Below, one piece after another: positions 11,165 to 23,097 of a DNA stretch of 64,000 bases. The DNA comes from Diphasiastrum complanatum (lineage: Eukaryota; Streptophyta; Lycopodiopsida; Lycopodiales; Lycopodiaceae): NCBI GenBank assembly GCA_029204225.1, contig CM055101.1, positions 59,130,094 through 59,194,093 on the forward strand. The letters are read 5' to 3'. The position numbers and the translations under genes are program-made. The stretch's first letter is position 1, and each line of letters begins with the position of its first letter. The notes below the pieces were generated by a model. That model searched no databases and was not told where the DNA came from. It was given only the letters and a program-made list of their open reading frames with translations.

Positions 11165-11440
11165 AGCTTGAACATGTGGTGACGACAAATATCTATGGTT
11201 CATGACTTAATGCCACATGACACAAGCTTGGTATAGAGCTTGAATATGTGGGACTCACAAATACCTATGGTTTATGACTAAATGCCACATGACACAAGCT
11301 TGGTATAGAGCTTGAACATGTGGGACCAACAAATACCTATGCTCCTTAAATTCATGCCACATGGCACAAACTTATTGTAAAACTTGAAAAATGTGGGGCT
11401 CACAAACATGCCACATGGCAATATTTTCACCTTAGAGCTT
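11165..11440. repeat. Tandem array with 72-bp period, about 3.8 copies
   Basis: Units start at 11165, 11237, 11309 and 11381, each with AGCTTGAA.ATGTGG followed by CACAAATA and ATGCCACATGRCACAA. The first three are close copies. The fourth is diverged and shortened. The unit carries no coding frame. Confidence 0.85.
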
Positions 11441-12383
11441 AAGTATGTGAGCACACAAGTACCTTACCTTTGAGTACTTGAGACCCACAAGCAAGCATCT
11501 TAGTTTCAAGATTATGTTAATGATTCCATCCACGAGGGTAGCTTTTTTTTTTCAAGATTCCATCCACGAAGGCTTTGTATTTTCAATTTTCATCCATAAA
11601 GTAAAGTATTATGGAATGAGCCAGACATATGACATTAAGCTTGGTAAAGTATCATAGGCGAGGCCGGGAGGGGTCGAGACTATGATTCTTGACTAGGCAG
11701 AATGTCATTTGCCCGACTGATTCCATTGCGTAAAGGATAGTGGATGCTTCTTCCATTATACAAGAGAATCTGCAATTTGAAAAAGATAATCACTGTTTTA
11801 GAAGCTGAGCTTTTTTCACAAGACCATTATGAAGCAGAATTTGCATATGCAAAACATAGTCACCCTTGAAAATGGGGGCCCATTCTGCTTTTTAAGCAGT
11901 CTGAAATATGGGCAGAAAATACAACAACTATCCTTTATGGGTTTATATTTTAAGATTCCATCCATGGGCTTTGTGTTTTTAAGAGTTGAAATTTACAAAC
12001 AATTTGTAGGAAAAAAAAAATTTCTTATTATTATGTACTAGGTAATGGCGATTGTGAGGGCCATTGCCGCAAATAATTTGGGTCTCAAGCAGTCGTGTGG
12101 TGGAGGCCACGAGCTGCTCGAGGATCACATATATGGGGTAATGGCCCGACCATTGAAACATTATTGCACGTAATTGCATTTGGAGAAAATTTTGGGCAAC
12201 TTTCTCAAACATATATATTTTTTCAAAACGAGCAAGAATTTATGGGAGCCATATATTATACAAATATGATATAGGCCCCAAAAAGGCCTAAAATTCTAAC
12301 CAAAGACAATTACGACATAGATAATGGTGGTCCCCAAATTCAATCTTAACTCTTAATTCATATAAGATTTGGGTTCCACATAA
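11441..12383. other. No gene seen
   Basis: A partly repetitive AT-rich stretch. 'ATTCCATCCA(C/T)GA/GG' recurs near 11520, 11560 and 11950. No domain or RNA gene is recognised. Confidence 0.35.
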
Positions 12384-12797
12384 TTTTAGCACCTTTGACG
12401 CGCCAGGGTGCGCCAGCTAGGGGCTGGCCAAAAAGGCGCAGGTGGGCGCGCCAGGGGGCAGGCAGCGCCCGAGGCACCAGGGTGGGCGCCAGCGCCAGGT
12501 GGGTGGTGCCGAGCAGGCAGTGCCTAGGTGGTGCCGGGCAGGGGCACCGGCGCCAGGTGGGTGGCGCCGGACAGGCCCAAGTGGCGCCGGGAATCGGGCA
12601 GGTGGCACTGGGCAGCTTCACACCCACCTGCACACATGTAAGCAAGTGGGTTCAGTTATATATAGGTACTAGTTTATCTCAGAGATTTGCTTATGGGACG
12701 ACACGTGGCACCAGGGCAACCAGTTCGGAAAAAAAAAAAAAAAAACTCCTTGCCTGGCCCACCCTGACGCGTGCCAGCACCCGTCAGGGTGTTAAAA
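12384..12797. mobile_element. GC-rich 414-bp element with imperfect inverted ends
   Basis: The left end TTTTAGCACCTTTGACGCG is similar to the reverse complement of the right end (TTTTAACACCCTGACGGG). ATAA stands directly outside both ends (12380-12383 and 12798-12801), a possible 4-bp target duplication. The centre (12400-12620) is very GC-rich and repeats a GGTGGCGCCGG-like motif, unlike the AT-rich surroundings. The long frames in it are low-complexity artefacts. A non-autonomous DNA transposon is the simplest reading, but the superfamily is unknown and a 4-bp match can arise by chance. Confidence 0.45.
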
Positions 12798-12952
12798 ATA
12801 AGAGGAACCTAAGATTTGTGTCTCAAAATTATACATTAAAATAACATCTCTTAAGCATAGACTTGTTTGGGGTGAAAAACATGCGCCTCTTATAGATAAC
12901 ACAAGATGACCCATAGTCAACAATCAAGCATATGATGAGAGTACGACAAAGT

Positions 12953-13047
12953 GAAGTGGGACGTTGATCATAGGTGGTGGGTTAGGAAGAGGAAAACGAG
13001 AGGATGATCCATAACGAAGTGGGACCTTGATCCAAGGGTGGTGGGTT
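12953..13047. repeat. Direct repeat in the CCCH/WD40 gene upstream region
   Basis: GAAGTGGGACGTTGATCA..GGTGGTGGGTT at 12953-12983 recurs with few changes at 13016-13047. It lies less than 500 bp before the first putative exon, so it may be promoter sequence or a repeat remnant. Confidence 0.6.
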
Positions 13048-13120
13048 CACGACAAGACAAGGAATGGACCATGCTTGCATGAGGTTGGCCCTCAAACCCA
13101 AATGAGTGAGGCTTATATAC

Positions 13121-13128
13121 TATATAAG
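13121..13128 (+). promoter_or_regulatory. Candidate TATA box of the CCCH/WD40 gene
   Basis: TATATAAG lies about 240 bp upstream of the proposed 5' UTR intron and is the best TATA match in the upstream region. A GGCCCA motif (site II-like) follows at about 13164. The true start of transcription cannot be fixed from sequence alone. Confidence 0.35.
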
Positions 13129-13368
13129 TGTGTAGTGCTTTCTTTTCCCCTCAACCCCTCGCATGGCCCATGGGTGGGGTTGATTTAGTATAAGACCGTA
13201 TGGCCTTTTCCCTCTTCCAAGGTTGCAAAACCCATGAAGAAATTAAGACGCCAATGGGCTATTATTTCTTACGCCAAAAGCATTCCAAGATTTATTACCG
13301 TGAGCATTAATAGCAGCGAGAGGAGGAGAAGAAGAGGGGGTCGATCACCTCCAGCGGCAGGCAGGAAG

Positions 13369-13912
13369 GTATCGGTGTCTGATCGGTGCGGATGGAAGGG
13401 TTTTGAGTAGCGATTTCCCTGCCTCAGCAAACACTCTGCTGTAGTTTGCATGCGAGGTTTGCTGCTGCTAGTATTAGGTTTCATCTCTGGCCGGATTCCG
13501 TTTTAGGTTTTCTTGTGACGATCTGCTTCTATGGAGTGCTTTTGCATGCGACGAAGAGTTCGGTTGCTCTTATCCAGCTGCTATTGAATGCGTGTGCGCA
13601 TTTCTGTTGTCGGCCATACTGTTTCTTTTACCTCAGTTTTGTAACCACTCCGCTTCTGATCGCCTATGGACTTTTTAGCGGTCGTATTGGTGAGGGCATC
13701 GAAACCCTTACGCAGCTCGTTCGTGTTCACTTTTGGAGGGTTTCTTGTTTGCTTCTGAGATTCAATAACATGTCTGAAAGCGCTAAGTGGCATTTTTTGG
13801 GTGATTCATTGCTAATCTTGACACAGTTCCGAACTTGTAACTCTTGCGCACCCCGTCAGTAGCCTCTGGACCTTTCTTCTTCTCTAAGCACTAAAGAAAC
13901 ACAAAATTGCAG
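13369..13912 (+). other. Putative 5' UTR intron of the CCCH/WD40 gene
   Basis: AAG|GTATCG at 13369 is a good donor. TTGCAG ending at 13912 is a strong acceptor seven bases before the start codon at 13920. Removing this 544-bp stretch leaves a short leader, rich in GAG repeats, joined to ATCAAGC and the ATG. The T-rich interior fits a plant intron. Confidence 0.55.
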
Positions 13913-13919
13913 ATCAAGC

Positions 13920-16900
13920 ATGGAGGTGGACGACGGGACTAGTAGGGTTGGTAACAAACGGCACTTTACTGGAGGGGCAATGGGAGCACGAATAGGGCAA
14001 GTTTGTCGCTATTGGCAGGAAGGAAGATGCTTGAAGGGTGTTGCTTGTCAGTGGCAGCATCCAGCATTGCCTGGCACGTCTGGGCGCTTTGCCGTGGGTG
14101 GCACTAAGAGGCCTAGCAATGCGAATGATGAGGTTTCAGGCCAGTCAAATGGGACATCAATTACTAACAGTTTCAGCAGCGGCAGTGGTGGGAGGGGAAG
14201 ATGGGGAGGCAAACCACGTTCAAAGAAAGTTGCAGGGAGAAACTATCAAGATGGGAAGCAACGTAATAGGGTATGCATGTTTTGGCTGCGCGGCGAGTGC
14301 AACAGAGGAAGTCAGTGTTCTTTTTTACATTCTCAATCTACAGCTTCTGACATCGAAATGGTGACCAAACTCTCTGGGCACGAACTAGTAATTTCTCCCC
14401 CTATACACCCATCACCTCGACTCTCTGTCTACTATCAATGTGTTGAGTGTCTTAAAGATCATTGAAATTGGTTGTGAAACTTGCCAATAGCATTGGTGAT
14501 ATCGTGTTTTTAGGGTGGCTAATCAAATGTTCTTTTCTTGCTTGCATTGAATGCAACATACCTTGATGTTCATTGCTCAAAATGATCACTTCGATGATTG
14601 ACATAATGCCAAATATGTCTACCTCATTTTAGCTTCTATGCAAGACAATCATATTACTTTGTTGACTCACATGATGGGACATTGTCATACCATAGTAGTC
14701 CAAGTGTATTTGTAGAAATTTTATTTTACGTGTTTTGCACTAGTGCTTATCTTATTGACACACTTAACGGGTATAGTTTTTGCTAGTGTTCAAACCTAGA
14801 GGCTAGAAGGTAGAAAGATAGATATTTTTGTACGGTGAGTCCCAATTAGTTGGCCAATTATTGCAACAGTTCAAACAAGGACTAGTAATAAAATACCCTT
14901 ATTCTTTGAAATGATACACCAAATAAATCATGAATCTCAATGCAACTCGATGAAATCAAGTCACACAATGCGTAATCAACACATGTATGTCCGGTGGGCA
15001 CATTTCTAGCCATACACACATGCATGACTATATATATGCACATGCATCAAGCAACGTCGTGTCAAGAAAAGAGTGGAGACATCCATTCAACACTTAGAAA
15101 AAGTTATTAGACAAGTAAAATAAGATTCACCAACCATGCTAGAGCCACAAAGTGAGAGAAATCCATTAAAAAACATTCATGTGAGATATTTCAGGCAAGA
15201 ATCACTACCCTTTAGTAAATATGTGAATGAGAGAACTTTTTTGACTCAAGTCTCAACTTGAACCATTCAAAAATCCCTATCCTACGCACTCTCCATCATA
15301 GTTATAGCCTTATAGGTGAGAAGGAGATTTTGGTCTAGGCTTCAATTTGCTTCGTCAACTATGTGTGTACATCGTGGAAACAATCATCCCAAAGACATGT
15401 GCTACCTTTCAGAGAAAACATTTGTGCAAAAAAGGAAAAGAATGGCCGTCATAGACCTTGGGTTATAGGGGGAATGGTTGAGAACGTTTGGAAAAAACCA
15501 CCTCTCTAGATCTTGCAGACCCTAGTTGCTGCCTTTCCGGTTAACACCTGCCCCGGATCAGACCTATCCTGGTCGTTGCAGTCTCAGATTAGACCTGTCT
15601 GATCTTTGTTGCCTCAGTTCTGCCTTAGATACTGCTTCCCTAGCTGCTACCGCCCTCGGGTACACCTGCACCAGCTGCTGCTGCCCTCAGATACTACCTG
15701 CACCAGCTGCTGCCACCCTCAGATGCTGTTTGCACCAGCTCTAACCTGCAACTTTGTGACCTGCAGCAGATCTGCCATCCTCAGATGCTGCCTGCACCAA
15801 CTTTTACCTGCTGGTATGTGATCTGCACCAGATCTGCCGCCCTCAGATGCTGCCCTTGCACCTACTGTAGCCTGCTGTTATGTGACCTACACCAGATCTG
15901 CCGCCCTCAGATGCACCTGCACCAGTAACTTCTTCCGTAGATCCCGATCTTAGAAGCCCTGCTCTGATACCATGATAGAATCTCAGTGATTCTCAAACTC
16001 GGAGTAGACTAATCTTATTAGTACTCACAAAATAACCAAATTCAAGAGGAAGAAGAGGAATCACAAGAACAATGAACTGAATTGATCCGAATCGATTCTA
16101 ACTTGAAGGAGGGCCCCCATCTACTCTTATAGAGACTGGACATGCTTTAAGGCAAAAGCTATTTGCCTACTATACCATTTGGTACCTAGTCAAACTTAGA
16201 CTTAGACTTAATACTAAATAGAAATAGGCATATGAACTAGCTCGCAGGCTGGCCTCTACAATTAATTAATTAACCATTAATTCTAATTTCTAACAATTCT
16301 CCCATTGTCCCATGCTAGGGGTTGGTGGGAATGATGTTCCTCCTTTCTAGGGGGTGGGAATGCGTTTGCTAGCAATTATGACCAACACAAAGTAAGGTTG
16401 CCAAATATGGTGCGGCTGCCTTCATCGACTTGGCTAGGGTTTTATGCAACCTAGGGGTTGATGTTAATGAAATTTATCCAACTTCCTTCAATACATTACC
16501 TGTGGTAGCTAATGGCCCTTTGTGCTCTCTCATATGGTTTACTTAAAAACTTAAATCAGGCTGATACATAGAATGTGCCATACCATGGTGAAACCAGAAT
16601 CGAGTGACCTATGTGTTAGTGCCTTTTTCTATCATGATATGACATTTAGAACCTTTTGGTATTATACATGTAAGCAACCTTGATAATCTATAACTTGAAA
16701 GTCAACTTGATAGAGGTGTGCTAAAACTCAAAAAGAAATAGAGGTAGATTGTGTGACATTTCATAATTGGTTTCAAATGTAGACAACATACTTGTTGGTT
16801 ATTTGCTCATGATGTATGGTTGTGGGATTTACTTGTTGAATTGCAGGCTATTCGCGGAATTGCCTTACCTGCGGGTTCTTCTTTGCTTTACACAGGAGGA

Positions 16901-19900
16901 CAAGATAAGACTATTCGTGTTTGGGATTGTGATAGTGGTCAAGTAAGTAGCCTAGGGTTTTCCAGTAATCATTCATCAATATAAAAGTAGTTCTTTGTTA
17001 ATGTTATTCTTTCAGGTCTTGTTGTGTTCTTTTTGACATGTTAGCCCCTCTTTTTAATTTTCTATTGTTAACACTACTTTTTGAGTGGTGGTTGAGTGTG
17101 TTGCTCTCCCTTGTAAGTAGTTATAGATGTTGCTCTTAAGGGTAGTCCATTAGGAAGAATTGAACCTTTGGGATGGATTCGACACTCGTTCTACTGATTT
17201 TGTTGTCCTACATTCTGGTTAGGCATCTATCCAAAACTTATTTCATAGTTTTGAACTACCAGTAATAGTATGTCAATGTTTTTGTAGAACTTGACCTTGG
17301 TAGATGCTATTTTACCCAAATGTAGTTGTTTCACCTTACAACTATTAATGTAGAAGAGGAAGTGGTTTAAGGTTTTCCGCATTTTAGAATTGGAAGAATC
17401 AATGGTCAAGGCAGTTCAGAATTGGGGTCTCTTGGAAAGAATAAAAAAGAACCGACATGCATTAAGTAAGTACCTTTTTTTTACAAAGATGTAATAAAAC
17501 TAGAAAGAGTGTTTACTTGAGGAGCACCATCCATTGTTTACTTGGAGGTAGTTGTATGCAAGTGAAAGTACAACAACGCAATCACACACACGAGGAAAAT
17601 GTTAGGGGAAGACAATCAATGATCATGGTGTTGTTGAAACTGCAAAAGCGGCTACCAACAAGCATTCTGAAGGAAGGTCAACTTCAGAAGTTCTAAGATT
17701 GGACAAGGTTTTGTCGAGGTTGGAATCGAAAAAGGTGCAAGCTCTAAAAGGGAGTTGCATGAGAAGTATAGACTATAAGTCTGTATAGGTAAATCGATAT
17801 TCGAGAGGATTCTTCATTAATTCACAATTTTTTTATCATGGTGGCAAATGATAAGTTCGTTGTTACAAGTGACAAGTGTGACAAGCTGTGTGGTCGTCAT
17901 TCTACGTTGTATCGGTTTGGTTTCTATTCAAGTCATAGTAACTTGGTTATGTTGTTTCTTGTCTATCTGAACTAGTATCACTTGAGATTTATGAGTAATC
18001 GAAGTGATTGTTTGTTACGGTTGTCAAGTAAGTCCTGGATACCATTCGAGTCATAGTTGATTGTTCATGTGGTGGTATCAAGTGAGATCAATTCTACCAG
18101 GAAGATCTGTTTGAGTTGGAGAAAAGTTGTTTCTTCAAGTTCTTCCAAGTTCATGTTCATGTGGTAGATTATGTTATAAGATTTGGAAGCCAAGGTTGTT
18201 GATTAGCCGTTGAAAATCAACAACACAAGAGGTTGCTTAGCTCGATCCTGGGCTTGCTTAATGCTACGCTTAGCATTGTTCTACCCCAGATGTTGGGTCA
18301 ATACTGTTACGGTCTCGTAACAATGAGCAAGCCTGTTTTCTAACAGATACAACCGGGTTCCCTATTTTACCACATTACCTGATTTTTGGTTTGTCTCATG
18401 GCCTCAGGTTCACATTGTCTCATGGCCTTAGGTTCACGCTGGGTTAGCTTCGTATTTCTTCACATCTGCTTGGGATTGTGTCCGGACGGTTCTAGGGTAT
18501 TCCAAGAGAGGAGAGGATATGCTAGTTATGTTCTTTACATGAAGTGGAGTCTGAAGAGCACTTCATCTTCCGATGCCCTACCTACTACGAGATCAGAGGG
18601 AGATATATTGCTTATCTCGAGATGTGCTTGTTACATTGCGCTCACTCACCACATACGAGGATCCACGTTGCGTCACACTTATGATACGAGAGACGTTTCT
18701 TCTACGACAGGACTTATGGTAGACAGATCATCAGAGTCACCCAGCACCACAGCCTCAGTGCGCTCACTCACCACATACGAGGATCCATGTTGCGTTGCAC
18801 TTATGGTACGAGAGATGTTCCTCCTACGACAGGACTTATGTTAGATAGATGATCAAAGTCACCCAGCACAACAGCTCCAGATCAAATCACTTTTTTCTAG
18901 GAGGAGACCTAGGACAAATCCAGAGTCTCTGATGCCGATGATACATATGCCCACACACTTATACACAGATCAGAGTCATGTTGCGAATAGAGCTATCTGA
19001 CCTATCAAGATGAGACGCACATCTCTTCGATAGTCTTCTAGATGACGCTAGCTGCGCACTCCTGCTCTATTCCCTATAGCAGCTCACATTACATCATTTT
19101 TCATCCCCAACAGAGCATGACTTTATACATTACATTTCCCATTTCAGAGCATAGTTTGGTTCAGTTCTACTACTTAGTAGTTTACTTACATGGTACTTTC
19201 TCTCTCTGCCCTGGCCTAGCTCGCCCTACCCTGGTCGCACTCACCTCCCCTCTGACCTCCATCGCACTCAGCGGATCTCCATGGCCAGAAAAAAGGGGAG
19301 CCCTCGCTCCCCTCCCCCTCGCTCCCCTCCCTCTCCTTCGCTACCCCCTCCCTCTCCTTTGCAGCCTGTCACTGGCCCTTCACACACCCCCTCGCTGCCT
19401 ACTCCCTCTCCCACCACCTCTCCCACCCCCTCGCTGCCTGCTCAGCCTACTCCCGCCCCTCCCACCCCCTCGCTGGCCCTTCCCAACCTCTCGCTGCCTG
19501 CTCATAGCCCTCCCCCCTCTTCCTTGGCCCTCTCCTTTCTCCATGGTTCTCCTGCCCCCTCCCATTATCCTCTCTCATTCCCTAAAGAAGCCTACTCCTA
19601 CGAAAGCATTTGAACATCACCTTCTCTCTTGCATGGAACAGATTACACTGGAATCTATCTACCTAAGGATGGAAATGGGTCAATTGAAAATCACAATACA
19701 AGCTATGGCAATCGAGAAGCAAACTATGATGGCCCGGATCATATCTTTGGAAGAGACCTTGAGTAGAAAAGAAGAACCAGCCAGCACCACAAAGATTCAA
19801 GAATTGGAGGAACGGATTGAGCAACATAAGGCGGAAACCAAAACATGGGCCTCTCTATTCAAAGAAGACGGTAAAGAAGGTACACACACTTTCAATAGCG

Positions 19901-21822
19901 TCATCTCAGCCACCATATCCGAAGAAGAAATGCGGAAGTATAAATCCCTGAATGTGCGGATGCGAGGAATTGAAGATACTAAGGCTCCAATTACCGAAGC
20001 ATCGAGTTTCCTCACGGATACACTTTCCCACCATCACAACGGAATGGAAAAAGCGTGGAGAACTAAAAGAGATCTAACTACACTCATCATACGGTTCACG
20101 GGAATAGAGGAGCGCCAAGCTGTCCTTAGGCTACGAGCTAGGCTGAGAGGTACCCTTGTCTTCATGGACGATGATCTCACACCTATGCAAGTTGTCGAAA
20201 GGAGGAAGGTTTTTAGCGAAGCCAAAGCATTGGGAAAAAGGGTGATCTATCGGGATGGTAAGGCCCGATACATTGACCCCCAAAAATCTGAGGCATAGGG
20301 ATTTGGGCCCCCCAGACTTAGGAGCGGTTCGAGGGCCCTCACAAAAGCATTGCGGTTAAGTTTATGGATCTGCAATGGTATCCATTCTTCAGCTACAGCA
20401 AGAGACTTTAGAGATTTTTGTACTACAGGGGATATCCTTATACTTACTGAGACACATGAGAGTCCTGAGAGAGGACTTCCTTGCATTGAGGGATTTTGCT
20501 GGCTTTCTACTTGCAGAGGGAAGGCGAGGGCACTGACTAGTCGCGGTTCAGGTGGTGTTGCTTGCTTATTTCGAGACTCTCTCCAGCCATGGGTCGAGCT
20601 ACTATACACTGACGAGCAGGCTCGCTATATCTGGGTTACAGGTTGATGGAGTTAGATCGTGACATATTCTTGGCTATTTGTTATTTCCCTCCAGAGACAT
20701 CAGCTTTCACCTCAGAGGAGGAGTCACCTTTCATGGATATCTCATCGGACATTATCAGATATGAGGATCGAGGATATATTCTTCTAGCGGGGGACTTCAA
20801 TGCCAGGACTGGGTCTAGGCAAACGGAATTTCACAGAGCAGCAGATGACCCACAATGGATACATGCACTTGATTGGGATGATCTTGGTCTTATACGGCGA
20901 TCGGCGGATGCAGCGGGTCCAGTCACATCATATGGGGAGCAAATGCTTCAGTTGGGTGAGGCTCATGGACTGGCCATTTATAATGGCCTTCTTCAGCTGC
21001 CAGGCTCTGGTGACTACACTTGCTTCCCACATAGTGGAGGACATAGCGTCGTCGACTATTTCATGGGTTCACCGTTTCTCCTTCACTTCATTTCATCCTT
21101 CTCTGTACACCGCACCACTCTTTCTGATCATTCATATCTCTCACTCTCTGTCGGTCATCTCCACATCACACCTATTTTCTCTTCGACCCCTACAGCTAAA
21201 CCCACCTACCGCTACACTTCACATCACACACCATTATACAGAGAAGCCCTCTCCGATCTCCTTACCTATTTCCCACATGAGCATACTTTAGAGGAGCGGT
21301 CCCTCTTTCTTGTCCAGACAATCCATACTGCAGCTTCCATTGCCTTTCCATCCCCACGGCCCAAAGACCAGCAACGTCATAGACCCTATAACCCCTGGTA
21401 TGATCAGGAATGCATCCAGCTACATCAGCACTTTTTGGTCTTTACATTGACGAGCTAGAGCATGTTATACGGAGTGATGGAGGGGAGGGTTGTACATTGA
21501 GCATACCATCCACCATGTCTTTCATGCTGATGGGCATCGTGATATATGATTCCAGGCTATTGGATCCTGACTAGGCCAGCTGTCTTTATGCATTGTATTT
21601 GCAGTTATTTAGTTTTATAGATGATTGAGCTTTAAGCTCCTATGTGCACACTTGACATGTACCTTTTCTTAGTCCTATGTACCTTAGGGTAGGACATTAA
21701 TAAAATCTTTCTTTCTTTCTTTCTTTCTTATTGTTTCGGAGACGTTTTATGTGCTCCCACTTATACCACACACTTGACATGTACCTTATATGCCTTCTGG
21801 CATGGAAAAGACATTAATAAAA

Positions 21823-21881
<59 letters not shown>

Positions 21882-23047
21882 GTGCCCCTTGCCTCTTGAG
21901 CATGACGGGGGCCTGCCTCCTGAGCGCGATGGTGCACCGTACCTCATGAGCACTGGTGCCTTGCTTGACTAACAGTGAAGTTAAAGTAGCTCTTCCTTTA
22001 ACTCCAAATAACCTAGAAGCATTTGTTCCTCCATCCTTCATGATCTCTGGTATTCGTGCAGATCAAGAACGTTAATTCTAATACCTTAATAACCACCGAG
22101 AAAGACTTGCTTCTCATGAATCTACGATCCTAGCTATGCAATTGCACCTCCATAAGTTGGATACGTCCATTGAAGAACTCAAGAAAGAAGTTCAGTTATC
22201 AAAAGCGAAGCATCTTCCCAAATAGCTACCTCAAGTAAAATCCAGCAACTCGAAAATCAAGTGGAACATCATCATACGGCTGTCCAATTATGGGCAAATG
22301 TACTTGAAGGTTCGAATAGTGCTATTCTTCCACCACCTCCTCCTCCTTCACCTTCGTTTATCTCAACCACGTTGACTGAGAGCATTCTGCGAGAACAAAA
22401 AGCTCTTAATGTTCGGGTTAGAGGTATTCTCAATTCCCAAGATGATGTTGGAGAGGCTAATAAGTTTCTAGAAGAGAATATTCAGCTCACAACAAATGTA
22501 CGGAAACTGCTTGGCAGCATAAGAAGGATCCCGCTACTCTTGTCATACGCTTCACGTTAGTGCCCCCCACCGTCGTGAATTGTTGGGGTAGAGATCGAAA
22601 TTGCGGGATACCAAAATTTACTTGGACGAAGACCTTACTTTCATGCAAGAACGAAAAAAGGCAAGACATGAAGCTATAACAACTAGAAAGTGGCTTATCT
22701 ATTGTGACGACATTATCAGATTTGTAGATTGTAAACCTATTTCCATTAACAAGAGTTTGAAGTGGCTTATCTATCATGATGGCATTATCAGATTTGTAGA
22801 TTGTAAACCTGCTGCCATTAACAAGAGTTTGAAAAAAGATAGAATCAGAGTTAGAGAAATGAAGAGATGCCCAGTTGAACTTGTAAGTAGTGGTCTTCGT
22901 ACCATATAACATTTGCTATAAAATTCTCTTCTTAGTTAGCTATTTTGTTCTTGATAAAGTTGCTTGACGACATTGATCCCTCTAGGTTCCATCTTATCTG
23001 ATGTATTGTTTGGCCTTAAATGCCTTATGGCATGGAAAAGACGTTAG

Positions 23048-23097
<50 letters not shown>

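Larger units (their letters stand above)
19205..21729 (+). mobile_element. LINE with ORF1, endonuclease and internally deleted RT
   Basis: The head is pyrimidine-rich, followed by ORF1 (19281-20298), an apurinic-type endonuclease (about 20350-21440), then an abrupt jump to LFGLYIDELEHVI, a segment normally well inside the reverse transcriptase. A 3' UTR follows with a GTCCTA/TAGGAC hairpin (21672-21695), GACATTAATAAA and a (CTTT)n tail (21707-21729). Most of the RT, including the catalytic FADD, is therefore deleted. The copy lies in the same orientation as the host gene, in intron 2. Confidence 0.85.

Noticed and set aside
12395-12844. Open frames up to 149 codons in the GC-rich element
   Set aside because: Low-complexity frames on both strands caused by GC-rich repeats lacking stops; no domain.
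13446-13862. 138-codon frame upstream of the CCCH/WD40 start
   Set aside because: It lies within the proposed 5' UTR intron and shows no recognisable domain.
21790-22041. Frames made of Leu-Ser or Arg-Glu repeats (also at 23001, 33213, 33294, 35946, 36098, 55573, 55577)
   Set aside because: Direct translation of (CT)n/(GA)n microsatellites.
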